A stretch of 64,000 nt of DNA from Akkermansia muciniphila (GTDB lineage Bacteria; Verrucomicrobiota; Verrucomicrobiia; Limisphaerales; F1-80-MAGS106): assembly GCA_945865375.1 (NCBI GenBank), contig CAMBEJ010000008.1:1-64000 (forward strand), read 5' to 3'. Every line of letters starts with the position of its first letter. The stretch's first letter is position 1. The notes below the pieces were generated by a model. That model was given only the letters and a program-made list of their open reading frames with translations. It was not told where the DNA came from and did not search any database. The translations under genes and the position numbers were made by a program. This document shows positions 29,689 to 39,437 of this stretch, piece by piece.

Positions 29689-30744
29689 TCAACCCGCATT
29701 TCGTTTTGCTTGAAGATCAAAACTCAATGGAAACAGCTTGCTGAGGTCCTTCATCTCCGATGGAAAAGGGGCGATGAATCGCACTCCATCCAGCGCCCTC
29801 TGGACGGATCGGTTCATGGTTTCGCTTCGGCAGCTCCCTACTATTCGAGCCGAGATGACCCGACCATCCCTGCCAACAATCACCACCGCCTTGACCACAT
29901 GCTGGGTCCCTTCCACATCCGCAGGTTCCATCCAGGCTTTTTGATAGATCCCCATGACCACCTGGCCGTAACTCGCGTGTCCATCCCCCCCAATTCCGAT
30001 TCCAATCCCGCTAAGACCCTCGGTCGACAAGCCAACCCCAACGCCCGATCCAATTTTCTGTGCAACGCTATTAATAAGGGCACCCCGCTCCTCTCCCGCG
30101 CGACGCGAGGCCTCCGCCAATTCAAAATCTCGTTTGGCCTTTTCAACACCTTCGTCGATCTGGTTTTTTGCCCTCTTTAAATTAGGTTGCACGGAGGATT
30201 TCGACGTCGATTTGGACCCCGTTTCAGACGTGGCTTCCTTGTTTGGCTGAGGCTCATTTTTCTTCTCCCGTTGGCTCAAACGCTTTTTCTGTTGGAGAGG
30301 CGTCAAATCGGGAATCACTGTCTTTGGCAGAGGTCGCAACTCCGCTTCCTTCTCAGCCTCATGCTCGCTCTTCGGTTTGGAGGGCTTGCTCGGACTCCTC
30401 TGGGGTGGGCTCGTCCGAGGAATCTCGGTGATCTCCGCCACTAGGGGAGGAGTGATTGAGTTTCGGGGAGGAGGTTGTGGCTTGGGTGGCATGCCCTGTT
30501 TCGGGGGGTGGCTGTCACTCCCAGCTGTGCCTCCTCCAGATTGACCGCCCGTCCCGATGATGCCCTCCAGAACATTCGCTGGAATGTACGTGATGACGGG
30601 CATCCCCATCGGGATGTCTCTCTTCGTGATCAGGAGGGGCCCCACAAGCAAGGCCAGAAGCAGCAAGAAGTGCCCCGAAAAAGAGGCCACCAAACATCGA
30701 TTCTTAAGCCGCTCCATAAGGTCACTGGATAGAGTGAGTTTCAA
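29689..30744 (-). CDS. TolA/TonB-like C-terminal domain protein
   Basis: N-terminal TM, Pro/Lys-rich linker, C-terminal VVIVGRDGRVISARIVGSCRSETMNRSVQRALDGV. Confidence 0.75.
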   Translation of the reverse strand: MKLTLSSDLMERLKNRCLVASFSGHFLLLLALLVGPLLITKRDIPMGMPVITYIPANVLEGIIGTGGQSGGGTAGSDSHPPKQGMPPKPQPPPRNSITPPLVAEITEIPRTSPPQRSPSKPSKPKSEHEAEKEAELRPLPKTVIPDLTPLQQKKRLSQREKKNEPQPNKEATSETGSKSTSKSSVQPNLKRAKNQIDEGVEKAKRDFELAEASRRAGEERGALINSVAQKIGSGVGVGLSTEGLSGIGIGIGGDGHASYGQVVMGIYQKAWMEPADVEGTQHVVKAVVIVGRDGRVISARIVGSCRSETMNRSVQRALDGVRFIAPFPSEMKDLSKLFPLSFDLQAKRNAG

Positions 30745-30762
30745 ATCGGTTCCACATTGGAG

Positions 30763-31182
30763 TCACTTCTTCGAATTATCCGCCGTTCGAAGCGAGAATC
30801 GGAATAGGCCATTCTTTTGACAACGGTCGATCAATGCATAAGCGTCCCGAACCCGCCCGTTCTCGTCCGCTCTTATGAAAACTGTAAGGTTGGGGTTTTT
30901 GCCGAAGTCACGGACCAAATCGGCTTCGATCTGATCAAGCAACTTTGGTTTTCCCCCGAGGAAAAAACGGCCGTCCTGGGTCACGTCCACCTGCCGGATA
31001 TCGTCCTTCTCAAGCTTGCCATCCGGACGGCCCCCAGGCGGAAGTTTCACATCCATCCCCTGCTCCAATAGAGGCGTCGTGATCACGAAAATAATTAACA
31101 GTACAAAAGCCAGATCCAACAGCGGCGTGATGTTGATGTCGCTCAGCGTAACAAGATTATTCCGTTGAGAAAACCTGCGCAT
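30763..31182 (-). CDS. tolR: ExbD/TolR family protein
   Basis: LSDINITPLLDLAFVLLIIFVITTPLLEQGMDVKLP. Confidence 0.9.
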   Translation of the reverse strand: MRRFSQRNNLVTLSDINITPLLDLAFVLLIIFVITTPLLEQGMDVKLPPGGRPDGKLEKDDIRQVDVTQDGRFFLGGKPKLLDQIEADLVRDFGKNPNLTVFIRADENGRVRDAYALIDRCQKNGLFRFSLRTADNSKK

Positions 31183-31227
31183 AACAATTCGCTCGAACTT
31201 AGCCCATCACCCTCTCCATAGGATCGT

Positions 31228-31578
31228 TCACCACAGTCTTAAAACCGCATTACCCCTCAACGCCCACGTCAGAACAAAAACAAGAACGACCACAGAAATG
31301 ACGACCAAGATCGTCACCGGATTCAAAACCCCGCTACCCAGGGAAAGAACGGAGAGCTTGCCGGACGAAGCTTCCCGCCCCCTCCGCCCACACTTCCGGC
31401 ACTGGCTAAAAACTAATTGATTTTCTTCACCACACGCACCGCAAAAATAAAAGAGACTCCGTCCACAGCGATCACAAAGCTTCAAGCCTTGAGGGTTGAG
31501 CCGGTCGCAACTCGGGCATGAAAGCCCTCGGCAACCGGCGGATTTTCCGCCGCTCGCATCGTGCCCTTCAGTGCTCAT
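31228..31578 (-). CDS. Zinc-ribbon membrane protein inside tol operon
   Basis: CPSCDRLNPQGLKLCDRCGRSLFYFCGACGEENQLVFSQCRKCGRRG plus C-terminal TM segment. Confidence 0.65.
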   Translation of the reverse strand: MSTEGHDASGGKSAGCRGLSCPSCDRLNPQGLKLCDRCGRSLFYFCGACGEENQLVFSQCRKCGRRGREASSGKLSVLSLGSGVLNPVTILVVISVVVLVFVLTWALRGNAVLRLW

Positions 31579-32281
31579 CGTCCTTAAGAAACTCAGTCTC
31601 CATCTTGGAGACCAATTCCTGTGCAAAATTATCAAGCTCCACGGTCAACACTCGGAGACTATGGAGAAGCCAATTATAACCGAACATGGAAGGAATCGCC
31701 ACCATCAAGCCAGCCACCGTGGTGACCAGGGCTGCGGCAACGCCTGGGGCCATCGTGAGCAGATCAGCCTTCCCGCGCGCCGCCACGTAGGCGAAGGCAT
31801 CCATCACACCCCAAACCGTGCCCAAAAGCCCCAAAAATGGAGCCCCGCTCACGGCCAAAGCCAGCAAAATCAAGCCCGACTCCAACCTCAAAGACTCCTT
31901 AGCCACCACTCGTTCCAAGGTCCTCTTCACATGCTCCATCGACTTCAGCGATGTCGCTGACGCCCTCGTCGTCCCGCCACGCCGCATCCGTGCATCCAGT
32001 TCACCACAGCCAGCCTGGTAAACCGTGTAGAGAGGACAGCCTTCAACCTGGATCGCGCGATCATACAGATCGTAAACGCTTTTCTGATTTTGGAACTCAA
32101 CATCGAAAAAAGTGTTTAGCTTCTTCGCTCGCCTCATCTGAATCCCCTTATACGCCATCACAAACCACGCGAACACAGAAAAGATCATCAGTATAAAAAT
32201 GATCCCCTTCGCTTCCGGGGTCGAAGTCTTCCAGATAAACTGAAACTGGATCTCCGCAAATTGGCACATCGCCATGTTCAT
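31568..32281 (-). CDS. tolQ: MotA/TolQ/ExbB proton channel family protein
   Basis: VSGAPFLGLLGTVWGVMDAFAYVAARGKADLLTMAPGVAAALVTTVAGLMVAIPSMFGYNWL. Confidence 0.92.
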   Translation of the reverse strand: MNMAMCQFAEIQFQFIWKTSTPEAKGIIFILMIFSVFAWFVMAYKGIQMRRAKKLNTFFDVEFQNQKSVYDLYDRAIQVEGCPLYTVYQAGCGELDARMRRGGTTRASATSLKSMEHVKRTLERVVAKESLRLESGLILLALAVSGAPFLGLLGTVWGVMDAFAYVAARGKADLLTMAPGVAAALVTTVAGLMVAIPSMFGYNWLLHSLRVLTVELDNFAQELVSKMETEFLKDDEH

Positions 32282-32375
32282 GTTGAATCTCGACGAGCAC
32301 GAAGCCTAATCCCTTCATGTCTTCATCGTAAATAATCTAGCCGCCGCAGTGATTTAACCCCTTGCGCCTCCAGGG

Positions 32376-34577
32376 TCAAAGGCAATCAGGCTCCAATACC
32401 AACACAGAAAGAGGAGGCAGAACTAATTCAGCCGAATTCTGTCGCCCATGAAAACAAACTGGTTCTGCGATGATACTCCCCAGGTTCCCAACGTTGCTGC
32501 CTCCATAAACACCAGAGTCACTATTCAGGCTTTCTTTCCAACGACCCCCATTTGGCAGCCCAACTCGATACCCAGACCGAACGATGGGCGTCAGATTGAG
32601 GACCACCACCACAACCCCATTGGACGCTGAGGATCGCCTCACAAACGCCAAAACACTCCGTTCATGATCTGAACAATCGATCCATGAGAACCCCCCCTCC
32701 TCAAAATCGGACTCGTAGAGGCAGGGTGTTGATCCGTAGAGCTTATTGAGGTCCGCCACCCATCGCCGAACTCCTTCGTTGAGACTGGAAGATTCGAGCA
32801 ACCCCCAATCCAGCTCGGAATTCGCGTCCCATTCTTTAAACTGACCTATCTCCCCTCCCATGAAAATGACTTTCTTGCCGGGGAAAGTCCATTGGTAACC
32901 AAACAACAGCCTTAAGTTAGCGAACGCCTGCCAGGCATCGCCAGGCATCCGTCCAATCAAGGAGCGCTTCCCATGCACCACTTCGTCGTGTGAGAGTGGG
33001 AGCACGAAGTTCTCATGGTTCTGATAGAGCGTCGCAAAGGTGAGATCGTTCTGATGGTACTTTCGATGAATCGGTTCGCGCTCTAAATACCCTAGTGTAT
33101 CGTGCATCCAACCCATGTTCCACTTCAGCGAAAAACCAAGCCCCCCCAAGTACGGAGGCCTCGTGACTTGAGGCCAAGCCGTGGATTCCTCCGCCACGGT
33201 CAACACCCCGGGATGCTCTGTATGCACCACGTGGTTGAAGTGTCTCAAAAACTCCACAGCCTCCAGATTCTCTCGACCACCATATTGGTTCGGCACCCAT
33301 TCCCCTTCCTTCCTCGAATAATCCAAATACAACATCGAAGCCACGGCATCGACCCTCAAACCGTCCATGTGATAACGTTCGCACCAGAAAAGAGCGTTCG
33401 AAGTCAGAAAATTGCGAACTTCGTGGCGGCCGTAGTTGAAAATCAGCGTGCCCCAATCCTGATGCGCTCCTTGTCGTGGATCCTCATGCTCGAACAGCGC
33501 CGTCCCATCGAACCGGGCCAAAGCCCAGTCATCCCGTGGAAAATGGGCTGGCACCCAATCAACAAGAACCCCAATCCCCGCGTCATGCAGCACATTCATC
33601 AGATACTGAAAATCGTCGGGTGTCCCATACCTCTGCGTCGGCGCAAAAAAACCGGTGACTTGATATCCCCACGAGGGATAAAACGCGTGCTCCGCAACGG
33701 GAAGAAATTCAACATGTGTGAACCCCATTTTCCGAACATGATCCACCAGCAACCCCGCGACCTCACGATAGCCATGAGAGTGATGGGGATCTCGCTTGCG
33801 CCATGATCCCAAATGAACTTCGTAAATACTGATGGGCCGCCTCAGATGATCCGTTGCTCGGCGAGAAGCCATCCACGCCTCGTCGCCCCATGAGTGCTTG
33901 GCCGTGTTCCATACCACCGACGCGTTGCCCGGCGAAGCCTCGCAGTAAAAGGCAAACGGATCCGCTTTCAATCGGATGCACCCGGAGGCATCCCGAACCT
34001 CAAATTTATAGCGTTGGCCTTCGCCCACGCCAGGGATGAAAATCTCCCAGATACCTGACGCGCCGAGCAATCTCATGGAATGCCTTCGCGCATCCCATGC
34101 ATTGAAGTCTCCCACCACACTGACCCGCTGTGCGTTCGGTGCCCAAACACAAAAACTAACGCCGGGAACTCCGTCAATAATCCGAAATTGAGCACCCAGT
34201 TTATCGTAAAGGCGGCGCTCATTGCCTTCTCCAAAAAGGAATAATTCCGACTCCTCAAGCGAGGGCAAGAATGAGTAAGGATCCCTGGTGGTGACGCAAT
34301 TCCCTCGATCGTCCCAGACGACTAGATCGCACGCGTAAACCTCTTTTGAACCGCGTGTCACTCCTTCAAACAGACCTGACTCATGAATCTTTTTCAGGGC
34401 AAAAGAGGGCTTCGACTTCTCGTGCGTGGGACGCACTTCGATCCGGGCTGCCGTCGGCCAGAAAACCCTGACCGCCACTCCTTTCCCGCCACTTAATGGA
34501 TGCATTCCCAGGAGCTGATGAGGCGACCGATGAACAAGCCCCACCAGGCTCTCCAATTCAGAATGGCTCAAAATCAT
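32376..34577 (-). CDS. glgB: 1,4-alpha-glucan branching enzyme
   Basis: 733 aa; GLRVDAVASMLYLDYSRKEGEW, TVAEESTAWPQVTRP, LPLSHDEVVHGK, FMGGEIGQFKEWD. Confidence 0.95.
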   Translation of the reverse strand: MILSHSELESLVGLVHRSPHQLLGMHPLSGGKGVAVRVFWPTAARIEVRPTHEKSKPSFALKKIHESGLFEGVTRGSKEVYACDLVVWDDRGNCVTTRDPYSFLPSLEESELFLFGEGNERRLYDKLGAQFRIIDGVPGVSFCVWAPNAQRVSVVGDFNAWDARRHSMRLLGASGIWEIFIPGVGEGQRYKFEVRDASGCIRLKADPFAFYCEASPGNASVVWNTAKHSWGDEAWMASRRATDHLRRPISIYEVHLGSWRKRDPHHSHGYREVAGLLVDHVRKMGFTHVEFLPVAEHAFYPSWGYQVTGFFAPTQRYGTPDDFQYLMNVLHDAGIGVLVDWVPAHFPRDDWALARFDGTALFEHEDPRQGAHQDWGTLIFNYGRHEVRNFLTSNALFWCERYHMDGLRVDAVASMLYLDYSRKEGEWVPNQYGGRENLEAVEFLRHFNHVVHTEHPGVLTVAEESTAWPQVTRPPYLGGLGFSLKWNMGWMHDTLGYLEREPIHRKYHQNDLTFATLYQNHENFVLPLSHDEVVHGKRSLIGRMPGDAWQAFANLRLLFGYQWTFPGKKVIFMGGEIGQFKEWDANSELDWGLLESSSLNEGVRRWVADLNKLYGSTPCLYESDFEEGGFSWIDCSDHERSVLAFVRRSSASNGVVVVVLNLTPIVRSGYRVGLPNGGRWKESLNSDSGVYGGSNVGNLGSIIAEPVCFHGRQNSAELVLPPLSVLVLEPDCL

Positions 34578-34754
34578 CGTTGCACACTATCGGTTCGCGG
34601 CACATTTCAAATCAAAAACCGACTGGTCGTCAGTCTAGGGGAACGTCACCACATGGAGACACCCCCTTTTACGTGGGGAGCACCTCCGGGTCTGCCGTTT
34701 CCAGGAGCCTCAGACCTCAGCAAAACCGGTTGAAATCGTGATCTGGGCGCGCAA

Positions 34755-34848
34755 CCCCAATTCCTCCATTTTTCCTAATCGTAATCGTAATCCTCGGGTG
34801 TTGCCCTTGAAACAGAGGGGTGGATTACGATTAGGAGCAGGGAATTGG
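34755..34848. repeat. TAATCG-hexamer hairpin / MITE-like remnant
   Basis: tcctaatcgtaatcgtaatcc (34773-34793) versus ggattacgattagga (34822-34836), flanked by ccaattcc / ggaattgg. Confidence 0.5.
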
Positions 34849-34988
34849 AGTTGCTCGAGCATCAGGCTAAACAGAGTCGTTTTACTGAGTTCAGAACCTC
34901 TGGATCCCAGGTCCCTATCAATATGCTCGCCTTCGCAGAAGGCAGCACCCAGAGGTCGGAGACCTGCCACACAATTTGTTGCCCCCGT

Positions 34989-35600
34989 TCAGTGATGCTC
35001 CACTTGTCCCTTGGCAAGAACAACCCCCAGAATGCGGCGCACTTGGTGCCCCACCAAGTCCAACGAAACATCCGTCCAGATCAAAAAGTCGGAAACATCC
35101 GCCTTTTTCACCGCCGACCATTGTGCCGCAATGCGGGCCTCTATATCAGACTCACTCCATCCTCGTTTTTGCAACCGCACGAATTGGCTCTCCACGCTAC
35201 AACCGACACAAACCACATGTTCGAAAAAAGGCGCGGAATCGGTTTCATGCAGCAACGGAATGATCACCACCCCCGCAGGCACTTGCCTCTCCCTCCATCG
35301 ACCTACCTCCTCCCGCCACTGCATCGCTATCCGGGGATGCAGAATCGACTCCAGGGCTTCTCGCCGCTTGGCATCCGAGAAGACGACTCTCGCCAAGGCG
35401 GAACGATCCAGACGGCCATCCGGGAGAAGAATCGAGGGACCAAATGCGGCCACGATTTCGGTAAGGGAAGGTTGACCAAGCTCCACGATTTGCCGCGCTA
35501 TCACGTCGGTATCGACCACGGGTACTCCCAGATTTTGAAACAGGGTCCCAACGGTTGATTTGCCCATCCCAACACCGCCCGTGAGGCCGAGGCGAATCAT
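34989..35600 (-). CDS. coaE: Dephospho-CoA kinase
   Basis: LGLTGGVGMGKSTV, VVDTDVIARQIVELGQPSLTEIVAAFG, HPRIAMQWREEV, VVIIPLLHET. Confidence 0.93.
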   Translation of the reverse strand: MIRLGLTGGVGMGKSTVGTLFQNLGVPVVDTDVIARQIVELGQPSLTEIVAAFGPSILLPDGRLDRSALARVVFSDAKRREALESILHPRIAMQWREEVGRWRERQVPAGVVIIPLLHETDSAPFFEHVVCVGCSVESQFVRLQKRGWSESDIEARIAAQWSAVKKADVSDFLIWTDVSLDLVGHQVRRILGVVLAKGQVEHH

Positions 35601-35748
35601 AATTCCTGCCGGAAGAGGCTGTTCATGAACTCACATCAATCCTCTTCACCGCCCGGATAGAAGCGTTTAGACTTGGTCTTGAGGTAGTTTGGAATTCGAA
35701 CCTCGTCTCACCAAACCTTGAGAATAAGCCTTCAGAATCGCAAAACCA

Positions 35749-38700
35749 TCACCTCACAACAGCCCTGTAAAAGCGCATGGACCGACCTGCTGCGGACGCA
35801 TCGTTCACAATAACCACACCGTTGCTGGCGACGCTCCTAGAGATCTCTGCCCATCGAACCAGATCATCCGAGGCCTCAATGACATAGAGTTGGTTGAACT
35901 GGCCCAGCAAAGTGAGGGTCACGCTCCCGTCAAACCTCCGGTCAGCCGAAAGCACAGCAGCCGTAGTTTGGTTCACCCCGACGACCAATGGTAGCTCCAC
36001 GTTGTCGATGAAGGCAGTATCTTCGCCTGCACTGTTGTTAAAGTCTTTCGAATAACGCCACTCCAAATCGAGGGTTCCCGCAGGCAGCACGAATTTGTAA
36101 GCAGACCAATCAATCACTCCAGACCAAGCTTGTTTGAGTTCTCCATTCACAAAAAACTGCATCTTGTCCCACTCCACCTCAGAACTCACTCGGTAATCGA
36201 ACGAACCCGAACCCCCACGTGAATTCACCGAAAGAGAAAGAATGCTTTGTTGACCATTCGAAATAACGCCTGAACGCGCCGCGAATTTGCCTCGCGAAAC
36301 AGACTGGGATTGCACTGACCAAAGCGCATCACCGCTGGTTTTCCAACCCACTTTTCCAAGCGTCCCACCCTCGAAGTCGTCTGTCGGAATCCGGGCGCTA
36401 AACACCGCAGACACAATGATGTTGGATCGCATCACAAGGGACAAGATTGGATCATGGGACATAAACGATCCTTCCCAGCGAACAAAGTCAAAATTCGCAT
36501 CCGGCGAGGCGACCAAATGAACCGTTGCATTCAATCCATAAAGACCTGATCCAGGGATGACAACACCACCCGCCCCCGCGCTGGGCTTCAGTGACACAAT
36601 ACCGCCAGATTCAAAACTATAAGAGACCTTGACCACCCCAAAGCGACCCGCGAAACCGTCCACCCCGATGCGATAGGTTTGCCCCCCCTCGACAGCTTGG
36701 CTGATCTCGCTGTAACCACTGCCCTCGATGGCGTCGTCATTGGACGCTATCAGAGTCAGTTTCTCAACGCGGCCTCCTGTATAAAGACCCAAGAGTGTGT
36801 CGAAACTGGAGTTCGTCGTGCTGATTGCAAAGACTCCGTTCGCTGGAGCTTTCCACCACCACCAGACCGACTTACCCCCATCGTTGCCTCCATGGTTAGG
36901 CTCTCCAAATTCCTTTGTTGCCGCGTCTGTTTTGCTTTCAGCAATGCCTTGGTTTCCAGGCAATTCAGAACCTTGAGCGAACAAGTCATTCACGACATCG
37001 ATCGGGCGATAATTAACTGTAATAACCGCCGCCTCAGAAACGTTTCCCGCACGATCAGCAGCCACCACGCTCACTTTGTTCGCGCCCCGCGCAAATGTCA
37101 CCACTTGACCCCAATTCGTCGTCCCGTTCGCATCGATTGCGAGCGAGTTGTTGACGCGAATGGCGACCTTTTCAAGTCCTGAACTATTTGGAATTGTGTC
37201 CACGGCGGTTCCCGTGATCAGTGCTGTGGCCGTGGTCACAATCGAACCACTTGCAGGCCCTACGATCACCACGCTCGGTGGCGTGGTGTCGGCACCCCCG
37301 TTCGGTTCTATTCGCAACCGCACCAGACCTGCGGAAGCCGCATCGAAACCGGCAACCGCGATGTGGTAGGACAGACCATTGGTGGCGTTGAACGTGAGGT
37401 ACGCTTGTTTCCTGGTTCCGACATCGTCCGCTCCAGCCACTTTCTTCAACGTGGAAACAGAGCCTCCGGTATAAACACCGATGACGGTGTCAAAGCCGCT
37501 TCCGGTTGTGTCCACGACGACGGAGCCCGTGGCCTTCGGAGACCAATCCCACCACACCGAGGAATTACCCGAGGGCGCATCCCCATGAAGCGGTTCCCTT
37601 GCCTCCAAAGTAGCAAATTTGTTGTTCCCAATCACACTCCCACCCGACGCGGAAACCTTTAGAGCGTTCGCGAGCATGTCGTTTGCAGGGCCCGCAACCA
37701 CCACATACACATTTGTGATAGTTGTTTTCTTTTTGCCGGTGGCATTGACGTCGTAGACCAGTGTAAGGGGACCCATGTTGGTCGGAACAAAGATAAAGCC
37801 GCTGTAAATGGCGTCGTTGGAAATGATGTCGGGGGCCCTCCCGTCATTGGCAAGCACCAGATTAGTCGAAACAACACCATTCATCAAAATGCCGGAAAAC
37901 CTGGCGTTCGTCACCGAAAGCAAATCGGTCACTCTCGCGAAGAAAGGGGTTTTCGAACCCACTAAAAGCTCTGAGCGCTGAGTGAGTGAACCCGGCGCGG
38001 GCGTCACGGACACCTCCAAAACACCATCTGCAGTGGCTCTCAGCGCAGCCAATGCATTGAGCCTACCGCCACTCGTCGTTTTGTCTTTTAACGAATTGAT
38101 GGCCGTTGTCGTGGAAATCAGCCGCTCCCGCAACTCAACCACGGAAGCCTTGGGGAACAGGGCAAGACACAACGCCGCCACTCCGGTCACATGGGGAGCC
38201 GCCATGCTGGTTCCGTTGAACACCTGGTAATCCGTATCGGACCCTGATGTGCTCGAGTAAATACCCACTCCGGGGGCTCCAAGATGGACGCTATTCCTGC
38301 CAAAATTTGAAAAGGAGGCGAGTTTATCTTTGTTATCCAAAGCGGCGACCGAAATCACGCTGTCCAAGTCGTAGCTGCAGGGGAAAAAAGGGTCTAAATC
38401 GTTATCGTTTGAGGCATTGCCCGCAGCGGCAACAAATAGGTGACCCTGGTCGCGGGCGCGTTTTAAAGCATCGAACATGGTCTGTTCAAACGGACCTCCA
38501 CCCCAACTGTGGTTGGAAACTTTCACACCCTTGGCAACGGCAAAATCCAAACACTGAATCGCGTCGCTCGTTAATCCGAAGCCACCTTGAGAAGCACCTC
38601 GAATAAACTTCAACGCCATGAGACGCACCTTCCAAGCGACGCCCACGTGCCCATTCTCATCGTTAGCGGTGGCCCCAATCGTGCCGGAAACATGAGTCCC

Positions 38701-39417
38701 GTGATCGTCGTCGTCAAAAGGATCGCCGCTATCCAAAATCGAGTTGATGCCATAAACGTTATCGACGTACCCATCGCCATCGTCATCGGTTCCGTTTCCG
38801 GGAATCTCGCCCGGGTTCACCCACATTTGAGACGCAAGATCCTTGTGTGTGTAACGAATGCCCGTGTCAATCACAGCGACCACCACGTTAGTGGACCCCA
38901 CCGTGATATCCCATGCGTTGGTACCATCGAGCCCGGCGTGTGAAACATTGATATCAGCACCCTGGACCCCACCGCTCTGTCCATTGTTGTTCAACCCCCA
39001 AAGAGTGCCGTCCACATACTTGCTGTCGGTCGGTTCGATCGTGGGATAGTGAGCGTAGTCAGGATCGACGTAGGCAAAGTTTCCCGAGTCGCGCAGGGAC
39101 GCGATTTTGCGAATAAGCTCCTGTGCCCGCTCCGCTTCCCCGATGCCGGCTTTCGCCGAAGCGGGTCCATCCCCATTCAACAACACTAGCCCGGGAACCA
39201 GCCGGTAAGTCCTTGCGACACGCAGTCCAAGGGATTGCAAAGTCACATGACTTTTTTGAACGGACGCGTCATCCTTGTATTTGGCCAGGATCCGGGTGGC
39301 ATGCGCCTTGTGCTTGCCAACGGTCACGAGTTCCTCGTTGCCAGCCACGGCAGACAGACAAAGGCCGACGCTCAGAACCAGAGACACTAAACGATGAATA
39401 GACATACCCTGAAGCAC
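35749..39417 (-). CDS. Subtilisin-like S8 serine protease, large multidomain secreted protein
   Basis: 1222 aa; triad VVVAVIDTG, DDHGTHVSGTIG, NGTSMAAPHVTGVAAL; signal peptide. Confidence 0.93.
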   Translation of the reverse strand: MLQGMSIHRLVSLVLSVGLCLSAVAGNEELVTVGKHKAHATRILAKYKDDASVQKSHVTLQSLGLRVARTYRLVPGLVLLNGDGPASAKAGIGEAERAQELIRKIASLRDSGNFAYVDPDYAHYPTIEPTDSKYVDGTLWGLNNNGQSGGVQGADINVSHAGLDGTNAWDITVGSTNVVVAVIDTGIRYTHKDLASQMWVNPGEIPGNGTDDDGDGYVDNVYGINSILDSGDPFDDDDHGTHVSGTIGATANDENGHVGVAWKVRLMALKFIRGASQGGFGLTSDAIQCLDFAVAKGVKVSNHSWGGGPFEQTMFDALKRARDQGHLFVAAAGNASNDNDLDPFFPCSYDLDSVISVAALDNKDKLASFSNFGRNSVHLGAPGVGIYSSTSGSDTDYQVFNGTSMAAPHVTGVAALCLALFPKASVVELRERLISTTTAINSLKDKTTSGGRLNALAALRATADGVLEVSVTPAPGSLTQRSELLVGSKTPFFARVTDLLSVTNARFSGILMNGVVSTNLVLANDGRAPDIISNDAIYSGFIFVPTNMGPLTLVYDVNATGKKKTTITNVYVVVAGPANDMLANALKVSASGGSVIGNNKFATLEAREPLHGDAPSGNSSVWWDWSPKATGSVVVDTTGSGFDTVIGVYTGGSVSTLKKVAGADDVGTRKQAYLTFNATNGLSYHIAVAGFDAASAGLVRLRIEPNGGADTTPPSVVIVGPASGSIVTTATALITGTAVDTIPNSSGLEKVAIRVNNSLAIDANGTTNWGQVVTFARGANKVSVVAADRAGNVSEAAVITVNYRPIDVVNDLFAQGSELPGNQGIAESKTDAATKEFGEPNHGGNDGGKSVWWWWKAPANGVFAISTTNSSFDTLLGLYTGGRVEKLTLIASNDDAIEGSGYSEISQAVEGGQTYRIGVDGFAGRFGVVKVSYSFESGGIVSLKPSAGAGGVVIPGSGLYGLNATVHLVASPDANFDFVRWEGSFMSHDPILSLVMRSNIIVSAVFSARIPTDDFEGGTLGKVGWKTSGDALWSVQSQSVSRGKFAARSGVISNGQQSILSLSVNSRGGSGSFDYRVSSEVEWDKMQFFVNGELKQAWSGVIDWSAYKFVLPAGTLDLEWRYSKDFNNSAGEDTAFIDNVELPLVVGVNQTTAAVLSADRRFDGSVTLTLLGQFNQLYVIEASDDLVRWAEISRSVASNGVVIVNDASAAGRSMRFYRAVVR

Positions 39418-39437
39418 TTTACACTCTTCTGTTCAAT

